Below are positions 9,274-17,895 of a stretch of 64,000 bases of DNA, piece by piece. Position numbers and translations under genes: made by a program. Origin of the DNA: Blautia obeum ATCC 29174. Lineage in GTDB: Bacteria > Bacillota > Clostridia > Lachnospirales > Lachnospiraceae. Every line of letters starts with the position of its first letter. The first letter of the stretch is position 1. The DNA lies in assembly GCF_025147765.1 (NCBI RefSeq), contig NZ_CP102265.1:463501-527500 (forward strand). The letters are read 5' to 3'. The notes below the pieces were generated by a model. It had not been told where the DNA came from and searched no databases. It saw only the letters and a list, made by a program, of their open reading frames with translations.

Positions 9274-10460
9274 GCAGAGAAACTTTTCAGTCACTGAGAA
9301 TGCTTCTGATGGAAAAACTGGATCTTGCAAGAGAACTGACCGATGAAGAGATCCTGGAAGAAATTGATACACTGATTCTGGAGAGGATGCGGGATTCCTG
9401 CCTTTCTCTGAAGGAAAAAGTACAGCTCCGTCAGGAATTGTTTCATTCTGTAAGAAAACTGGATGTGCTGCAGGAACTGATCGAGGACGAAACGGTGACA
9501 GAGATCATGGTGAATGGTCCGGATGCAATATTTGTGGAACGGGCCGGAAAGCTTTCCCGTTGGGAAAAGACCTTTACTTCCGGAGAAAAGCTGGAAGATG
9601 TGATCCAGCAGATCGTCGGAAAATGCAACCGGGTGGTCAACGAATCAATGCCTATTGTGGATGCCCGTCTGGAGAACGGAGCCAGAGTGAATGCGGTGGT
9701 CCGCCCGGTTGCATTGAATGGTCCGATACTGACGATCCGCCGTTTTCCGGATACACCGATCACCATGGAAAAACTGATCGCGCTTGGAAGTCTGCCTGCG
9801 GAATGTGCGGAATTTCTGAAAACACTGGTCAGGGCAAGATATTCCATGGTCATTGGCGGAGGAACAGGAAGTGGAAAAACAACGTTTCTTGGAGCACTGT
9901 CCAATTTTATACCCAGTGACGAGAGACTGATCACTATTGAAGACAATGCCGAACTGAAGATTCAGGGTATTGAGAATCTGGTACGGCTGGAGGCAAAGAT
10001 GGCAAATACAGAAGGTGCAACATCAGTTACGATACGTGATCTGATCAAGACCGCTCTTCGTATGCGACCGGACCGTATTGTTGTGGGTGAAGTTCGCGGA
10101 GGCGAGGCGGTAGATATGCTACAGGCACTGAATACCGGTCATGAAGGCAGTTTGAGTACGGCACATGCCAATTCGGCCGAGGATATGCTCTCTCGTCTGG
10201 AAACAATGACTTTGATGGGAGTAGATCTTCCGCTGGAAGCGATTCGACGTCAGATTGCCTCAGGAGTGGATATACTGATCCATCTGGGAAGAATGCGGGA
10301 TAAAAGCCGGAAAGTACTGGAGATAACAGAAATCTGTGGATTCGAAGATCATGAAATAAAAACCCGGACATTATATCAGTGGCAGGAGGGAAAAGGGCTG
10401 GTGCAGATTGCGTCCCTTCTGAACCGGGAAAAACTGATACGGGCAGGGGTGACTATATGA
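9270..10460 (+). CDS. tadA: TadA/CpaF secretion ATPase of the Flp pilus
   Basis: Hexameric type II/IV secretion ATPase that powers pilus extension; 396 aa, cytoplasmic. Walker A GGGTGSGKTT, the Asp box near 'ITIEDNAELKIQ', Walker B 'MRPDRIVVGEVRGGEA', and the His box 'GHEGSLSTAHANS' are all intact. The N-terminal CpaF domain includes 'EIMVNGPDAIFVERAGKL'. It is translationally coupled on both sides (ATGA overlaps with tadZ and tadB). This Tad TadA must not be confused with the tRNA deaminase of the same name at 52252. Confidence 0.95.
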   Translation: MSRETFQSLRMLLMEKLDLARELTDEEILEEIDTLILERMRDSCLSLKEKVQLRQELFHSVRKLDVLQELIEDETVTEIMVNGPDAIFVERAGKLSRWEKTFTSGEKLEDVIQQIVGKCNRVVNESMPIVDARLENGARVNAVVRPVALNGPILTIRRFPDTPITMEKLIALGSLPAECAEFLKTLVRARYSMVIGGGTGSGKTTFLGALSNFIPSDERLITIEDNAELKIQGIENLVRLEAKMANTEGATSVTIRDLIKTALRMRPDRIVVGEVRGGEAVDMLQALNTGHEGSLSTAHANSAEDMLSRLETMTLMGVDLPLEAIRRQIASGVDILIHLGRMRDKSRKVLEITEICGFEDHEIKTRTLYQWQEGKGLVQIASLLNREKLIRAGVTI

Positions 10461-11200
10461 AACAGAATTATGCGGAATATCATTTTTCAAAAACAGAGAT
10501 TCTGAAATATCTGATACAGAGCATTCTGCTCTGTGGAGCAATGGATTATCTGTTTTATCAAAACTGGTGGCTGATGCTGCTGACAGTTCCTGTTACTGTC
10601 CTGTTTATGAGACTGAAAAAGAAAGGATTGATCAGAGAACGAAAAAGGAAACTGAATTATCAGTTCAAGGATGCACTGAATGCATTAAGCGTAGCTGTAC
10701 AGGCTGGTTACTCTGTCGAAAATGCAGTGGCAGCATGTTCCAGGGATCTGGAGAGACTGTATCCGAAAGAGACAGATATCGTGAAGGAGTTTCATTACAT
10801 AGAAACACAGCTCAGAGTCAGTGTTCCGGTTGAGGAACTTTTACTGAGCCTTGGAGACAGGAGTGGTATTGAAGATGTGGAAAATTTTGCTGCAGTATTT
10901 TACACCGCCAAGAGAACCGGTGGAGATATGAATCGGATCATACAGACTTCTGCGCGGATGCTTGGAGACAAGATCGATGTCCGTAAAGAAATTGAGACAA
11001 CGCTGGCGGCGAAGAAAGCAGAACAGATGATCATGAGTCTGATGCCGGCCGGAATCATTCTCTACCTGAAACTGACCTCTCCGGGATTCTTAAGCGTACT
11101 GTATGGAAATCTTTTTGGAATGTGTGCGATGACACTTTGTCTAGGGATTTATGTGTTATCTTACTGGCTTGGGCGCAGAATTGTTGATATTGAAGTGTAG
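10457..11200 (+). CDS. tadB: TadB inner-membrane platform protein
   Basis: 247 aa, GspF-fold platform protein of the Flp pilus machine. The ATG at 10457 overlaps the tadA stop by 4 bases. Two hydrophobic segments near the N-terminus (IQSILLCGAMDYLFY, WWLMLLTVPVTVLFM) are followed by the cytoplasmic GspF domain (FKDALNALSVAVQAGYSVENAV) and a C-terminal pair of helices. The motif TGGDMNRIIQ is typical for the family. Confidence 0.9.
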   Translation: MKQNYAEYHFSKTEILKYLIQSILLCGAMDYLFYQNWWLMLLTVPVTVLFMRLKKKGLIRERKRKLNYQFKDALNALSVAVQAGYSVENAVAACSRDLERLYPKETDIVKEFHYIETQLRVSVPVEELLLSLGDRSGIEDVENFAAVFYTAKRTGGDMNRIIQTSARMLGDKIDVRKEIETTLAAKKAEQMIMSLMPAGIILYLKLTSPGFLSVLYGNLFGMCAMTLCLGIYVLSYWLGRRIVDIEV

Positions 11201-11211
11201 GAGAAAGCAGT

Positions 11212-12240
11212 ATGTGGGTACATTTTATTATTTTTATGACAGCGTTTGGCACTGTGCTAGTCTGGAAAGCAGGGTGGCTCAGGCTGGATGGTATTGCTGA
11301 TAAAGAAAGCCTCCGTTTGTTTCTGATCGTTGCCGTCTGTGGAAATCTGGCAGGAATGGCGATGACACTGACAAATGGAAACAGTGAAATTTATCAGAAA
11401 GGCCACAGAATCGAGAAGAGTGAGGATGGGGCTTATACGGAGGAACTGCAGGTTTCCGTAGGTGATGGGAAGCCGGAGAAAGTTGCTGTTCAGATTCCGG
11501 AAAAAGAGACAGAAGAAACGGAAGCGGAAAATGCACAAGTGAAGCAGTCACCGGAAGAAATGAGACAGAAAGAGCTGAAAGAAGTGATTGAACAGTATAA
11601 CAGGGAAAAACAGGATCCGGATTATTATTATCTGCCGGATTCCTGGGATGGCCAGACACTTAAGTGGCAGAAACCCGGGGAGAGTACTGGAACACTTCTG
11701 GCAGCACTGGCCCTGTTTGCGGCAGTCGTGCTGATGTTAAAAAAAGCGAGAGAACAGCAGGAAGAGATGGCCAAACGGGCAGAACAGCTTCTGATGGATT
11801 ATCCGTCGCTGATCATGAAGTTTACACTTCTGATCCAGGCAGGTATGACGGTTCGCAGAGCATTTCAGAAGATCAGTTCAGATTATCTGAGAAATTGTCC
11901 GAAAGAAGGACGATATGCATATGAAGCCGTGACGACGACCTGCCATGAAATGGACAGTGGTGTGGCAGAACTGGAAGCTTACCGAAGGTTTGGAGAGCGG
12001 TGTGGACAGATGAAATATAAAACATTTTCTACGATCCTGATTCAGAATCTCCAGAAAGGCGGACACAGGATGGCAGATCTTCTGGAAAAAGAAGCTCTGG
12101 AAGCATGGGATGAAAGAAAAAGAAAGGCAAGGGTAATGGGGGAAACAGCAGCAACAAAGTTGCTTGTTCCAATGATCATGATGCTTGCGGTGGTGATGGC
12201 GATCATCATGATACCTGCATTTTTGTCGTTCTATGGATGA
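11212..12240 (+). CDS. tadC: TadC inner-membrane platform protein
   Basis: 342 aa, second GspF-type platform protein. The start is preceded by AGGAGAAAG. Unlike TadB it carries a long charged insert (residues 60-150, Glu/Lys/Gln-rich) between the first transmembrane pair and the next helix at about 155-175. The GspF domain follows (LLMDYPSLIMKFTLLIQAGMTVRRAFQKI), ending with two C-terminal helices. The insert probably faces the outside or cytoplasm as a flexible region; its role is unknown. Confidence 0.88.
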   Translation: MWVHFIIFMTAFGTVLVWKAGWLRLDGIADKESLRLFLIVAVCGNLAGMAMTLTNGNSEIYQKGHRIEKSEDGAYTEELQVSVGDGKPEKVAVQIPEKETEETEAENAQVKQSPEEMRQKELKEVIEQYNREKQDPDYYYLPDSWDGQTLKWQKPGESTGTLLAALALFAAVVLMLKKAREQQEEMAKRAEQLLMDYPSLIMKFTLLIQAGMTVRRAFQKISSDYLRNCPKEGRYAYEAVTTTCHEMDSGVAELEAYRRFGERCGQMKYKTFSTILIQNLQKGGHRMADLLEKEALEAWDERKRKARVMGETAATKLLVPMIMMLAVVMAIIMIPAFLSFYG

Positions 12241-12267
12241 TTGTATAAAAAACGAGGAGGTAAAACA

Positions 12268-12447
12268 ATGCGGGATTATCTGCAAACAGCAAAAGAATTT
12301 GTATACGAAGAAGATGCAGTAGGGGTTGTGGAGATTATTCTGATCCTGGTGGTGTTGATCAGCCTTGTCATTATTTTTAAAGAGCAGCTGACAAATCTGG
12401 TACAGGCAATCTTAAGTAAAATCACAAAACAGAGTAATTCAATTTGA
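12268..12447 (+). CDS. flp: Flp1-family type IVb pilin
   Basis: Major structural subunit of the pilus, 59 aa. The ATG at 12268 follows an exact AGGAGG (12254-12259). The sequence has a short N-terminal part, then DAVGVVEIILILVVLISLVIIF: the Glu plus hydrophobic run is the type IVb signature, where the A24 peptidase cleaves before the helix. Its small size and place between tadC and the pseudopilins are standard. Expression is probably higher than that of the machine genes, judging from the strong RBS. Confidence 0.88.
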   Translation: MRDYLQTAKEFVYEEDAVGVVEIILILVVLISLVIIFKEQLTNLVQAILSKITKQSNSI

Positions 12448-12466
12448 TGAAGAAAGGAGAGAGCCG

Positions 12467-13954
12467 ATGGAGAAAAAGGGCAGTATTACTGTTTTTCTGG
12501 CGCTGATCTTAAGTCTCCTGCTATCACTGGTTGCAACGAGCATTCAATCTGTGCAGGCAGCGGCAGCGAGAACACAGATTTTGAACAGTATGGATATTGG
12601 ACTTTATTCTTTGTTTGGACAATATGATCGTTTTCTTCTGAAAAATTATGATCTGTTTTTTCTGGATGGAACACAGGGAGGAACAGATCTGAATCTGGCA
12701 GCAGTTTATGATAACTTTGAGTCTTATATGAAACCGATACTGAAACAGAACAGTCAGAAGCTGAAACTCAGGCAGGGTGGTTTCAGTGGATATCGTCTGG
12801 CAACAGATGAAGATGGCGAAGTCTTTTACCAGCAGGCAGTCACTTATATGAAAGATACGCTTGGAAGTCAGGGAGTACAGACACTTGTGAAGCGATATAA
12901 GAAAAAAGAGCAGAAAGTGAAGCAGGCAGAGAAAGATGGAAAACAGGCGGAAGCAGGGAATACACTGGAAAATTATGATTCCGAAATGAATTCTGCGGCA
13001 CAGAAGAGCCAGGAAGCCAAAGAGGCTTCAAAGAAGGAAGAATCCGGAGATTTTGGTGATGGCACTTCGGGAGAGAGTTTTTCAGATGGAGAGGTAAAAC
13101 CGCAGGTGGTAAATCCAGTTCCGGTGATTCAGAGGATTCGGCGTATGGGACTTCTGGATCTGGTCGTTCCGGCATCAAAAGGAATTTCTGATCAGAAAAT
13201 CTCACATGGAGATCTGTTATCAGGAAGAACACTTCAACAGGGAATGGCGATGCCGCAGAAAACGGGAAAAGATAATTCCGGATCAGCAAAAGTACTGTTT
13301 CAGCAGTATCTGATGGAGCATCTGGGAAACTATATTTCTCCTTCTGAAGCAGGGCTGCATTATCAGCTGGAATATCTTCTGGCGGGAAAGAAAAGTGATC
13401 AGGAAAATCTAAAAGCCGTGGCAAAGCGTCTTCTGCTGATCAGAGAGGGAATTAATGCATCCTGTCTTATGGCGGATGCCGGAAAAAGGGCCCAGATTCA
13501 GGCACTTGCCCTGGCAATTGCATCGGGATTTCTGATACCGCCTGCAGCAGTGGCGATTGAGGCGGCACTGATTTTGTGCTGGTCCTTTGCAGAAAGTATT
13601 CTGGATCTTCGGGAGCTGTTTCATGGAGGCAGAGTACCATTGACTAAGACGGCAGCAACCTGGCAGCTTTCTCTGGAAAACCTGCCGAATCTCCTTGAGG
13701 GACTGGACAGCCAGAGAAGGGATGCGAAAGGTGGAATGTCCTATGAAGATTATCTGCAGGTGCTGCTTTTGTCAAAATCAAAAGCAGTCAAGCTGACAAG
13801 AGGTATGGACATGATCGAAGTGGAAATCCGCAGTACAAAAGGAAAGGAAGGTTTCCGGCTGGACTGCTGCATAGAAGCGGCTGAAATATCTGTGGATGTA
13901 GAGGCAAACCGAAAGCAGACTTTTTCGGTGACAAGGCAGTACAGTTATATTTAA
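12467..13954 (+). CDS. DUF5702-like Tad-associated membrane protein
   Basis: 495 aa. It begins MEKKGSITVFLALILSLLLSLVATSI, a TadG/TadE-like N-terminal helix, and continues with the 'ARTQILNSMDIGLYSLFGQYDRFLLKNYDLFFLDG' block that I recognise from DUF5702 proteins in clostridial Tad loci. Residues 130-220 are Lys/Glu/Ser-rich and probably disordered or coiled. A second hydrophobic stretch lies at about 345-375. Most likely a large minor pilin or assembly factor exposed outside the membrane; function unproven. Starts 20 bases after flp with RBS AAAGGAGAG. Confidence 0.75.
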   Translation: MEKKGSITVFLALILSLLLSLVATSIQSVQAAAARTQILNSMDIGLYSLFGQYDRFLLKNYDLFFLDGTQGGTDLNLAAVYDNFESYMKPILKQNSQKLKLRQGGFSGYRLATDEDGEVFYQQAVTYMKDTLGSQGVQTLVKRYKKKEQKVKQAEKDGKQAEAGNTLENYDSEMNSAAQKSQEAKEASKKEESGDFGDGTSGESFSDGEVKPQVVNPVPVIQRIRRMGLLDLVVPASKGISDQKISHGDLLSGRTLQQGMAMPQKTGKDNSGSAKVLFQQYLMEHLGNYISPSEAGLHYQLEYLLAGKKSDQENLKAVAKRLLLIREGINASCLMADAGKRAQIQALALAIASGFLIPPAAVAIEAALILCWSFAESILDLRELFHGGRVPLTKTAATWQLSLENLPNLLEGLDSQRRDAKGGMSYEDYLQVLLLSKSKAVKLTRGMDMIEVEIRSTKGKEGFRLDCCIEAAEISVDVEANRKQTFSVTRQYSYI

Positions 13955-13984
13955 AAACTGGATTTAAATGGATTTAAGGAAATA

Positions 13985-14003
13985 CGGGCGGCGACGAGCC
14001 GCC
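13985..14003. other. GC-rich hairpin inside the Tad operon
   Basis: A perfect 7-bp stem GGGCGGC / GCCGCCC with a 5-base loop lies 30 bases after the DUF5702 stop and 24 bases before the next start. There is no T tract, so it is more likely an RNA-processing or stability element between two cistrons than a terminator. Confidence 0.55.
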
Positions 14004-14026
14004 CCACGGAAAAGAGGTGCAGAAAG

Positions 14027-14872
14027 ATGCTTTTTCAGAAGGAAAAAGATTATGGGAATACTATCACAAAGATAGGTAGAAAGAAAAACAAAAAAAACGA
14101 GACTGCAAAAAAGAAAAGAAAAATAAAAAAAGAAAGGAAATGCTCTCTTAAAAACAGAATCCTGGCTTCCTCGATGGTCAGAAGAATCTCAAATTTATTT
14201 TTAAACACATCTTCTGAAAAAGTATCTTTCTGTGCCTTGAACAAAAAGGCGAGTCTGGCGCTGGAAACAGCACTTGTGCTTCCTATGTTTTTGCTGGGAA
14301 TGGTGACGATGATCTCTTTTATGGATATTTACCGGATTCAGACAGAACATCTGCAGGCATTATGTGAAAAGACAAAAGAAGCCGGAATGTATGCATATGT
14401 GCTGGATGGAAAGGGACCGGAAGAAATTACATTGCCGGATGTCTATGCATATACTCCGATCGGAGCATTTGTTCCTTTGCCGAAGGTATGGATGCATAAC
14501 ACAGTAAAAGTCCATGCATGGACAGGAGCTGATGAGACAGCGTTTTCCGGAGAGACCAGAGAACCGGAAGAAATGGTGTATGTGACAGAAACGGGAACGG
14601 TATACCATAAGAAGGCAGGATGTCGTTATCTGAAGGTATCCATTAATCAGATTTCGGGTTCATCTCTGACGCATGCCCGTAATGACAGCGGACAGAAGTA
14701 CAGTCCCTGTGAAAGCTGCAGTCGAAATCAGAAACCATCCGGGGTGGTGTATGTTACATCTTCGGGAAATCGATATCACAATCTTGCTACATGCAGTGGC
14801 TTGAAAAGAACTGTAAAACTGGTAAAAGAATCACAGCTTGGAGGAATGCATGCCTGCAGCAGCTGTGGATAA
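14027..14872 (+). CDS. TadE-like pseudopilin with two C-terminal Cys/His modules
   Basis: 281 aa. The first 75 residues are strongly basic (Lys-rich), followed by the TadE-type cleavage/transmembrane segment KASLALETALVLPMFLLG (about 75-91, with the pilin-like Glu80). The C-terminal 100 residues hold two copies of a 'VYVT-x-x-G-x-x-YH-x4-C-x2-LK...CxxC' module (about 183-232 and 240-280). Single copies of this small, probably metal-binding module occur at the ends of unrelated bacterial proteins. The RBS AAGAGGTG is weak but present. The 3' end overlaps no gene; the next start is 13 bases away. Confidence 0.72.
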   Translation: MLFQKEKDYGNTITKIGRKKNKKNETAKKKRKIKKERKCSLKNRILASSMVRRISNLFLNTSSEKVSFCALNKKASLALETALVLPMFLLGMVTMISFMDIYRIQTEHLQALCEKTKEAGMYAYVLDGKGPEEITLPDVYAYTPIGAFVPLPKVWMHNTVKVHAWTGADETAFSGETREPEEMVYVTETGTVYHKKAGCRYLKVSINQISGSSLTHARNDSGQKYSPCESCSRNQKPSGVVYVTSSGNRYHNLATCSGLKRTVKLVKESQLGGMHACSSCG

Positions 14873-14885
14873 GAGGCAGAGGATT

Positions 14886-15302
14886 ATGCAGATCAGAGAA
14901 GTAATGACCGTGTTGTTCCTGGCAGTTATGGGCTGGAAAGACTGGAAGAAAAAAGAAATTTCACTGTTGCTGACAGGTACTTATGGAATCATTGGTCTTG
15001 CCTTTAGCATTTATGCAGAAAGACCACTGGAAGACTGGCTGCTGCCATTTGGTGTGAGCCTGATGATACTGGCGGTAAGTGTTCTGACCGGTGGAGAGAT
15101 TGGAATGGGCGATGGCTGGATTTTTCTGGCACTAGGAACAATGCTGCATACAGAAATGTATGTAAGAATGGCATGTATCGGAATGTTGATCGCAGCGGTG
15201 TATGCGGGAGTCCTTCTGGTTATATGCAAAAAAGGACGCAAGACAGAAATTCCACTGGTGCCTTTCTTACTGTTTGGATATCTGGGAGGATTATTGCTAT
15301 GA
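14886..15302 (+). CDS. Second prepilin peptidase, A24 family
   Basis: 138 aa, small membrane aspartyl protease. I chose ATG 14886, since an upstream in-frame start at 14838 would overlap the previous gene and add a hydrophilic tail. Catalytic Asp candidates are in GWKDWKKKEI (first loop) and GEIGMGDGW, where the usual GxGDxK has Gly-Trp after the Asp. Four or five hydrophobic helices are seen. The presence of two A24 enzymes in one operon suggests separate substrates, for example Flp pilin versus TadE pseudopilins. Confidence 0.8.
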   Translation: MQIREVMTVLFLAVMGWKDWKKKEISLLLTGTYGIIGLAFSIYAERPLEDWLLPFGVSLMILAVSVLTGGEIGMGDGWIFLALGTMLHTEMYVRMACIGMLIAAVYAGVLLVICKKGRKTEIPLVPFLLFGYLGGLLL

Positions 15303-15724
15303 AAGCCAGAAAAGGAAGTTTTACAATAGAGGCAGCCTGCGTGATGTCGCTTGTGCTGATAACGGTAATGGGAGTTTTATATCTTTCCTTCTTTGTACAT
15401 AATCGTTCCTGGCTGACGGCTGCAGCGTACGAGGCGGCACTGGCGGGAAGTATAGAAGGTGTACAAAAAAACGGACAGATATATGAAGCCGCTTCTGCAA
15501 AAGCACAGGAACTTGGAAATGTGGGATTCTTTGGCGCAGAGAATCTGTCTTACCAGGTCAGCGATGGAAAAACAGTAAAAGTCTCCTATCAGGCAGATAC
15601 AATCGCTGGGTTTGGAGGTTTTCGCTGGGTACTGCGGACGGAGGGCAGTTCAAAGATCATTCGTCCGGCGCAGTGGATCCGCAAAGTAAAAGTAGCATCT
15701 GAAATCGTGAAGGATACAGAATAA
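15299..15724 (+). CDS. tadE: TadE family pseudopilin
   Basis: 141 aa. The ATG at 15299 overlaps the peptidase stop by 4 bases. The N-terminus MKARKGSFTIEAACVMSLVLITVMGVLYL is a typical TadE prepilin segment: short basic leader, then Gly-Ser-x-x-x-Glu and a hydrophobic helix. The rest is a small extracellular beta-rich domain. It should be cleaved by one of the two A24 peptidases. Confidence 0.85.
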   Translation: MKARKGSFTIEAACVMSLVLITVMGVLYLSFFVHNRSWLTAAAYEAALAGSIEGVQKNGQIYEAASAKAQELGNVGFFGAENLSYQVSDGKTVKVSYQADTIAGFGGFRWVLRTEGSSKIIRPAQWIRKVKVASEIVKDTE

Positions 15725-15758
15725 TAAGAGTACAGGATCATATAGGAGAGTGTAAAAT

Positions 15759-17138
15759 ATGTTTGCAGAATATAAAAGAGATGTAAGTCATAATTATCTG
15801 ATCCTCCATGGGGATGAAACAATCAATACCACTTCTTATCAGGTACGGATCCTGACAGGAAATATAATGTCTTCTATATTAAAATGCCGCATGCAGGGAC
15901 TGGATGGAACATGGCTCTTTTATTATGATATCACTTCAAAGCAGTCGCTGGCATCTTTTTACGAACAGCGTAAACTGCAGGGAGAAGATCTGGAAATGAT
16001 TTTGAAAGGATTTCTCCATGTAATAGAAGAAATGGCAGAGTTTCTTCTGAATACGGAACAGCTGGTGCTTTGCCCGGAATATATTTTTCTGGATGTGGAG
16101 AAAAAAGAGGTTTCGTTCTGCTGTCTGCCGGATTATCACCGTCCGGTGCAGGAACAGTTTCGGGAACTGACCGAATATTTGTTGCCCAAACTTGACCATG
16201 AGGATCCGACAGCCGTAAATCTTGGATATGGAATTTACCGAAAAGCCATGGAGCCAGGGATGCAGCTGGAAAATATTAAGGAATTGCTTTATCGATCTGA
16301 GAACAGTAAAGAGAAAATTGCAGAGAGCGATACAAAAATCAGAGATAAGGAAGAGTACGTGGAAGAAATGGAGGAGCCACCGCAATTTTTTCAGGAGGAA
16401 AAAAAGGAGAAAAAGGACAGGAAGTGGCAGCCTGCAGCCGGGTGTGCAGTGGGGGTTCTGTTCCTGCTGGGAATTCTCATTTTCCGCTATCTGGGATATT
16501 TTCCGGAAATTCCAATAGAAGTTGTATTGGGAGCGGCAATACTCCTGATGGGAGTTGGGGCAGGATGGACCTGGATGGAAGAAAAAAAGAAGAAAAAACA
16601 GGAACAGTCTGCAGAATGGAGAAATAAAGTACAGCGGGAACTCGCCGGAATGAATATAGAAAAACATGAAACAGAAAGAAACAATACAGGGAGAAAAGAA
16701 ATAAAAGATATAGAGCAAAAGAGTGAAAAACAAAACCGTACAGAACAAAATTCATGGGAATGTGAGAAAACTGGTGAGGATACAGCAGAACAGGAAACAT
16801 ATGGTGAAACGGTAGTTCTTTCGGCAGGACAGCTGTCAGGTACAGCCAGCCTGGTAAGTCGGGAACCCGGAGAACTTCCGACGGTTTATCTGGAACGGGA
16901 ACTGACCGTGATCGGAAAGCTGGAACAGGCTTCGGATGTAGTGATCTCGCTTCCGACAGTCAGCCGGGTGCATGCAAGAATACGCAAAACAGGTGAGAAC
17001 TATTATCTGGCAGATCTGAATTCCAGGAATGGAACTTCTGTTAATGGCAGACTGCTTGGGGCAGAGGAAGAATATTTTCTGCAGGATGAGGATCAGGTGG
17101 ATTTTGCTCAGGCAAGATATGTATTTCTGAAGGGATAG
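15759..17138 (+). CDS. DUF6382/FHA-domain protein of the Tad locus
   Basis: 459 aa. Residues 1-180 form an N-terminal domain I recognise as DUF6382-like ('YKRDVSHNYLIL', 'FLHVIEEMAEFLLNTEQLVLCPEYIFLD'). Two transmembrane helices lie at about 228-250 and 256-275, then a charged linker rich in Glu and Lys. The C-terminal FHA domain (about 370-459) has the phosphothreonine-binding signature 'LPTVSRVHARI...DLNSRNGTSVNG'. Probably a membrane-bound reader of Ser/Thr phosphorylation that links kinase signalling to pilus function; inference from domains and place. No downstream Ser/Thr kinase is present in the window. Confidence 0.82.
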   Translation: MFAEYKRDVSHNYLILHGDETINTTSYQVRILTGNIMSSILKCRMQGLDGTWLFYYDITSKQSLASFYEQRKLQGEDLEMILKGFLHVIEEMAEFLLNTEQLVLCPEYIFLDVEKKEVSFCCLPDYHRPVQEQFRELTEYLLPKLDHEDPTAVNLGYGIYRKAMEPGMQLENIKELLYRSENSKEKIAESDTKIRDKEEYVEEMEEPPQFFQEEKKEKKDRKWQPAAGCAVGVLFLLGILIFRYLGYFPEIPIEVVLGAAILLMGVGAGWTWMEEKKKKKQEQSAEWRNKVQRELAGMNIEKHETERNNTGRKEIKDIEQKSEKQNRTEQNSWECEKTGEDTAEQETYGETVVLSAGQLSGTASLVSREPGELPTVYLERELTVIGKLEQASDVVISLPTVSRVHARIRKTGENYYLADLNSRNGTSVNGRLLGAEEEYFLQDEDQVDFAQARYVFLKG

Positions 17139-17214
17139 ATAACTTCTGAAAAGAAAATCACCGGACATGAGGGTTCGAAGGCAGTATTTCGGACAGCACA
17201 GGTGAAGTGTTGCC

Positions 17215-17243
17215 TTGCCACAGGGAACGGCATCTGCTAAAAT
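17215..17243 (+). promoter_or_regulatory. Promoter of rhomboid gene
   Basis: TTGCCA (17215-17220), 17-base spacer, TAAAAT (17238-17243), about 60 bases before the start codon. Confidence 0.5.
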
Positions 17244-17304
17244 AGACGAACAACAGCAGAATACATATGTATTCTCTGAATACAAAAACAGAGGAGAGTA
17301 ACCT

Positions 17305-17895
17305 GTGGAAGAATTACGCAAAGAGCCGGTGACTGCCGGACTGATCCTGTTGAATATTCTGGTATTTTTGATCGTGGAATTTACAGGAAGCTCCCAGAAT
17401 ACCATGCATATGCTGGATTGTGGAGCTGCCTTTACACCAATGATCATTCAGGGTGGAGAATATTACAGACTGTTCACCTGTATGTTTCTGCATTTTGGAA
17501 TTGAACATCTTCTGAATAACATGCTGGTTTTATTTGTACTTGGGAGCAGACTGGAACAGGTAATTGGAAAAATAAAATTTCTGTTGATCTATCTGATCGG
17601 TGGAGTATTTGGAAATGTGATTTCTTTACTTATCGAATTACGTACGCAGGATTTTGCTGTATCAGCAGGAGCATCCGGAGCGGTGTTTGCAGTTATGGGA
17701 GCCATGATCTATATTGTCATTCGCAATAAAGGATGGCTGGGTGATCTGTCTATGAGACAGATTCTGGTCATGGCAGCTTTTTCTCTGTATTTTGGTTTCG
17801 CAAGTACGGGAGTGGATAACACAGCCCATGTAGGCGGGATGGTGTCCGGGTTCTTTCTTGCAGTGATTTTTTATCATCCTGGAAGAAAAATATAA
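17305..17895 (+). CDS. Rhomboid family intramembrane serine protease
   Basis: 196 aa, about six transmembrane helices. The catalytic serine is in GASGAVFAVMGA (about residue 128), the helix-6 histidine in NTAHVGGMVSGF (about 174), and the conserved 'HFGIEHLLNNMLVLF' supplies the oxyanion His and Asn. The minimal six-helix form has no extra domain. Start is a GTG at 17305 with GAGGAG upstream. The end overlaps the convergent histidine kinase gene by 22 bases. Substrates are unknown. Confidence 0.92.
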   Translation: MEELRKEPVTAGLILLNILVFLIVEFTGSSQNTMHMLDCGAAFTPMIIQGGEYYRLFTCMFLHFGIEHLLNNMLVLFVLGSRLEQVIGKIKFLLIYLIGGVFGNVISLLIELRTQDFAVSAGASGAVFAVMGAMIYIVIRNKGWLGDLSMRQILVMAAFSLYFGFASTGVDNTAHVGGMVSGFFLAVIFYHPGRKI

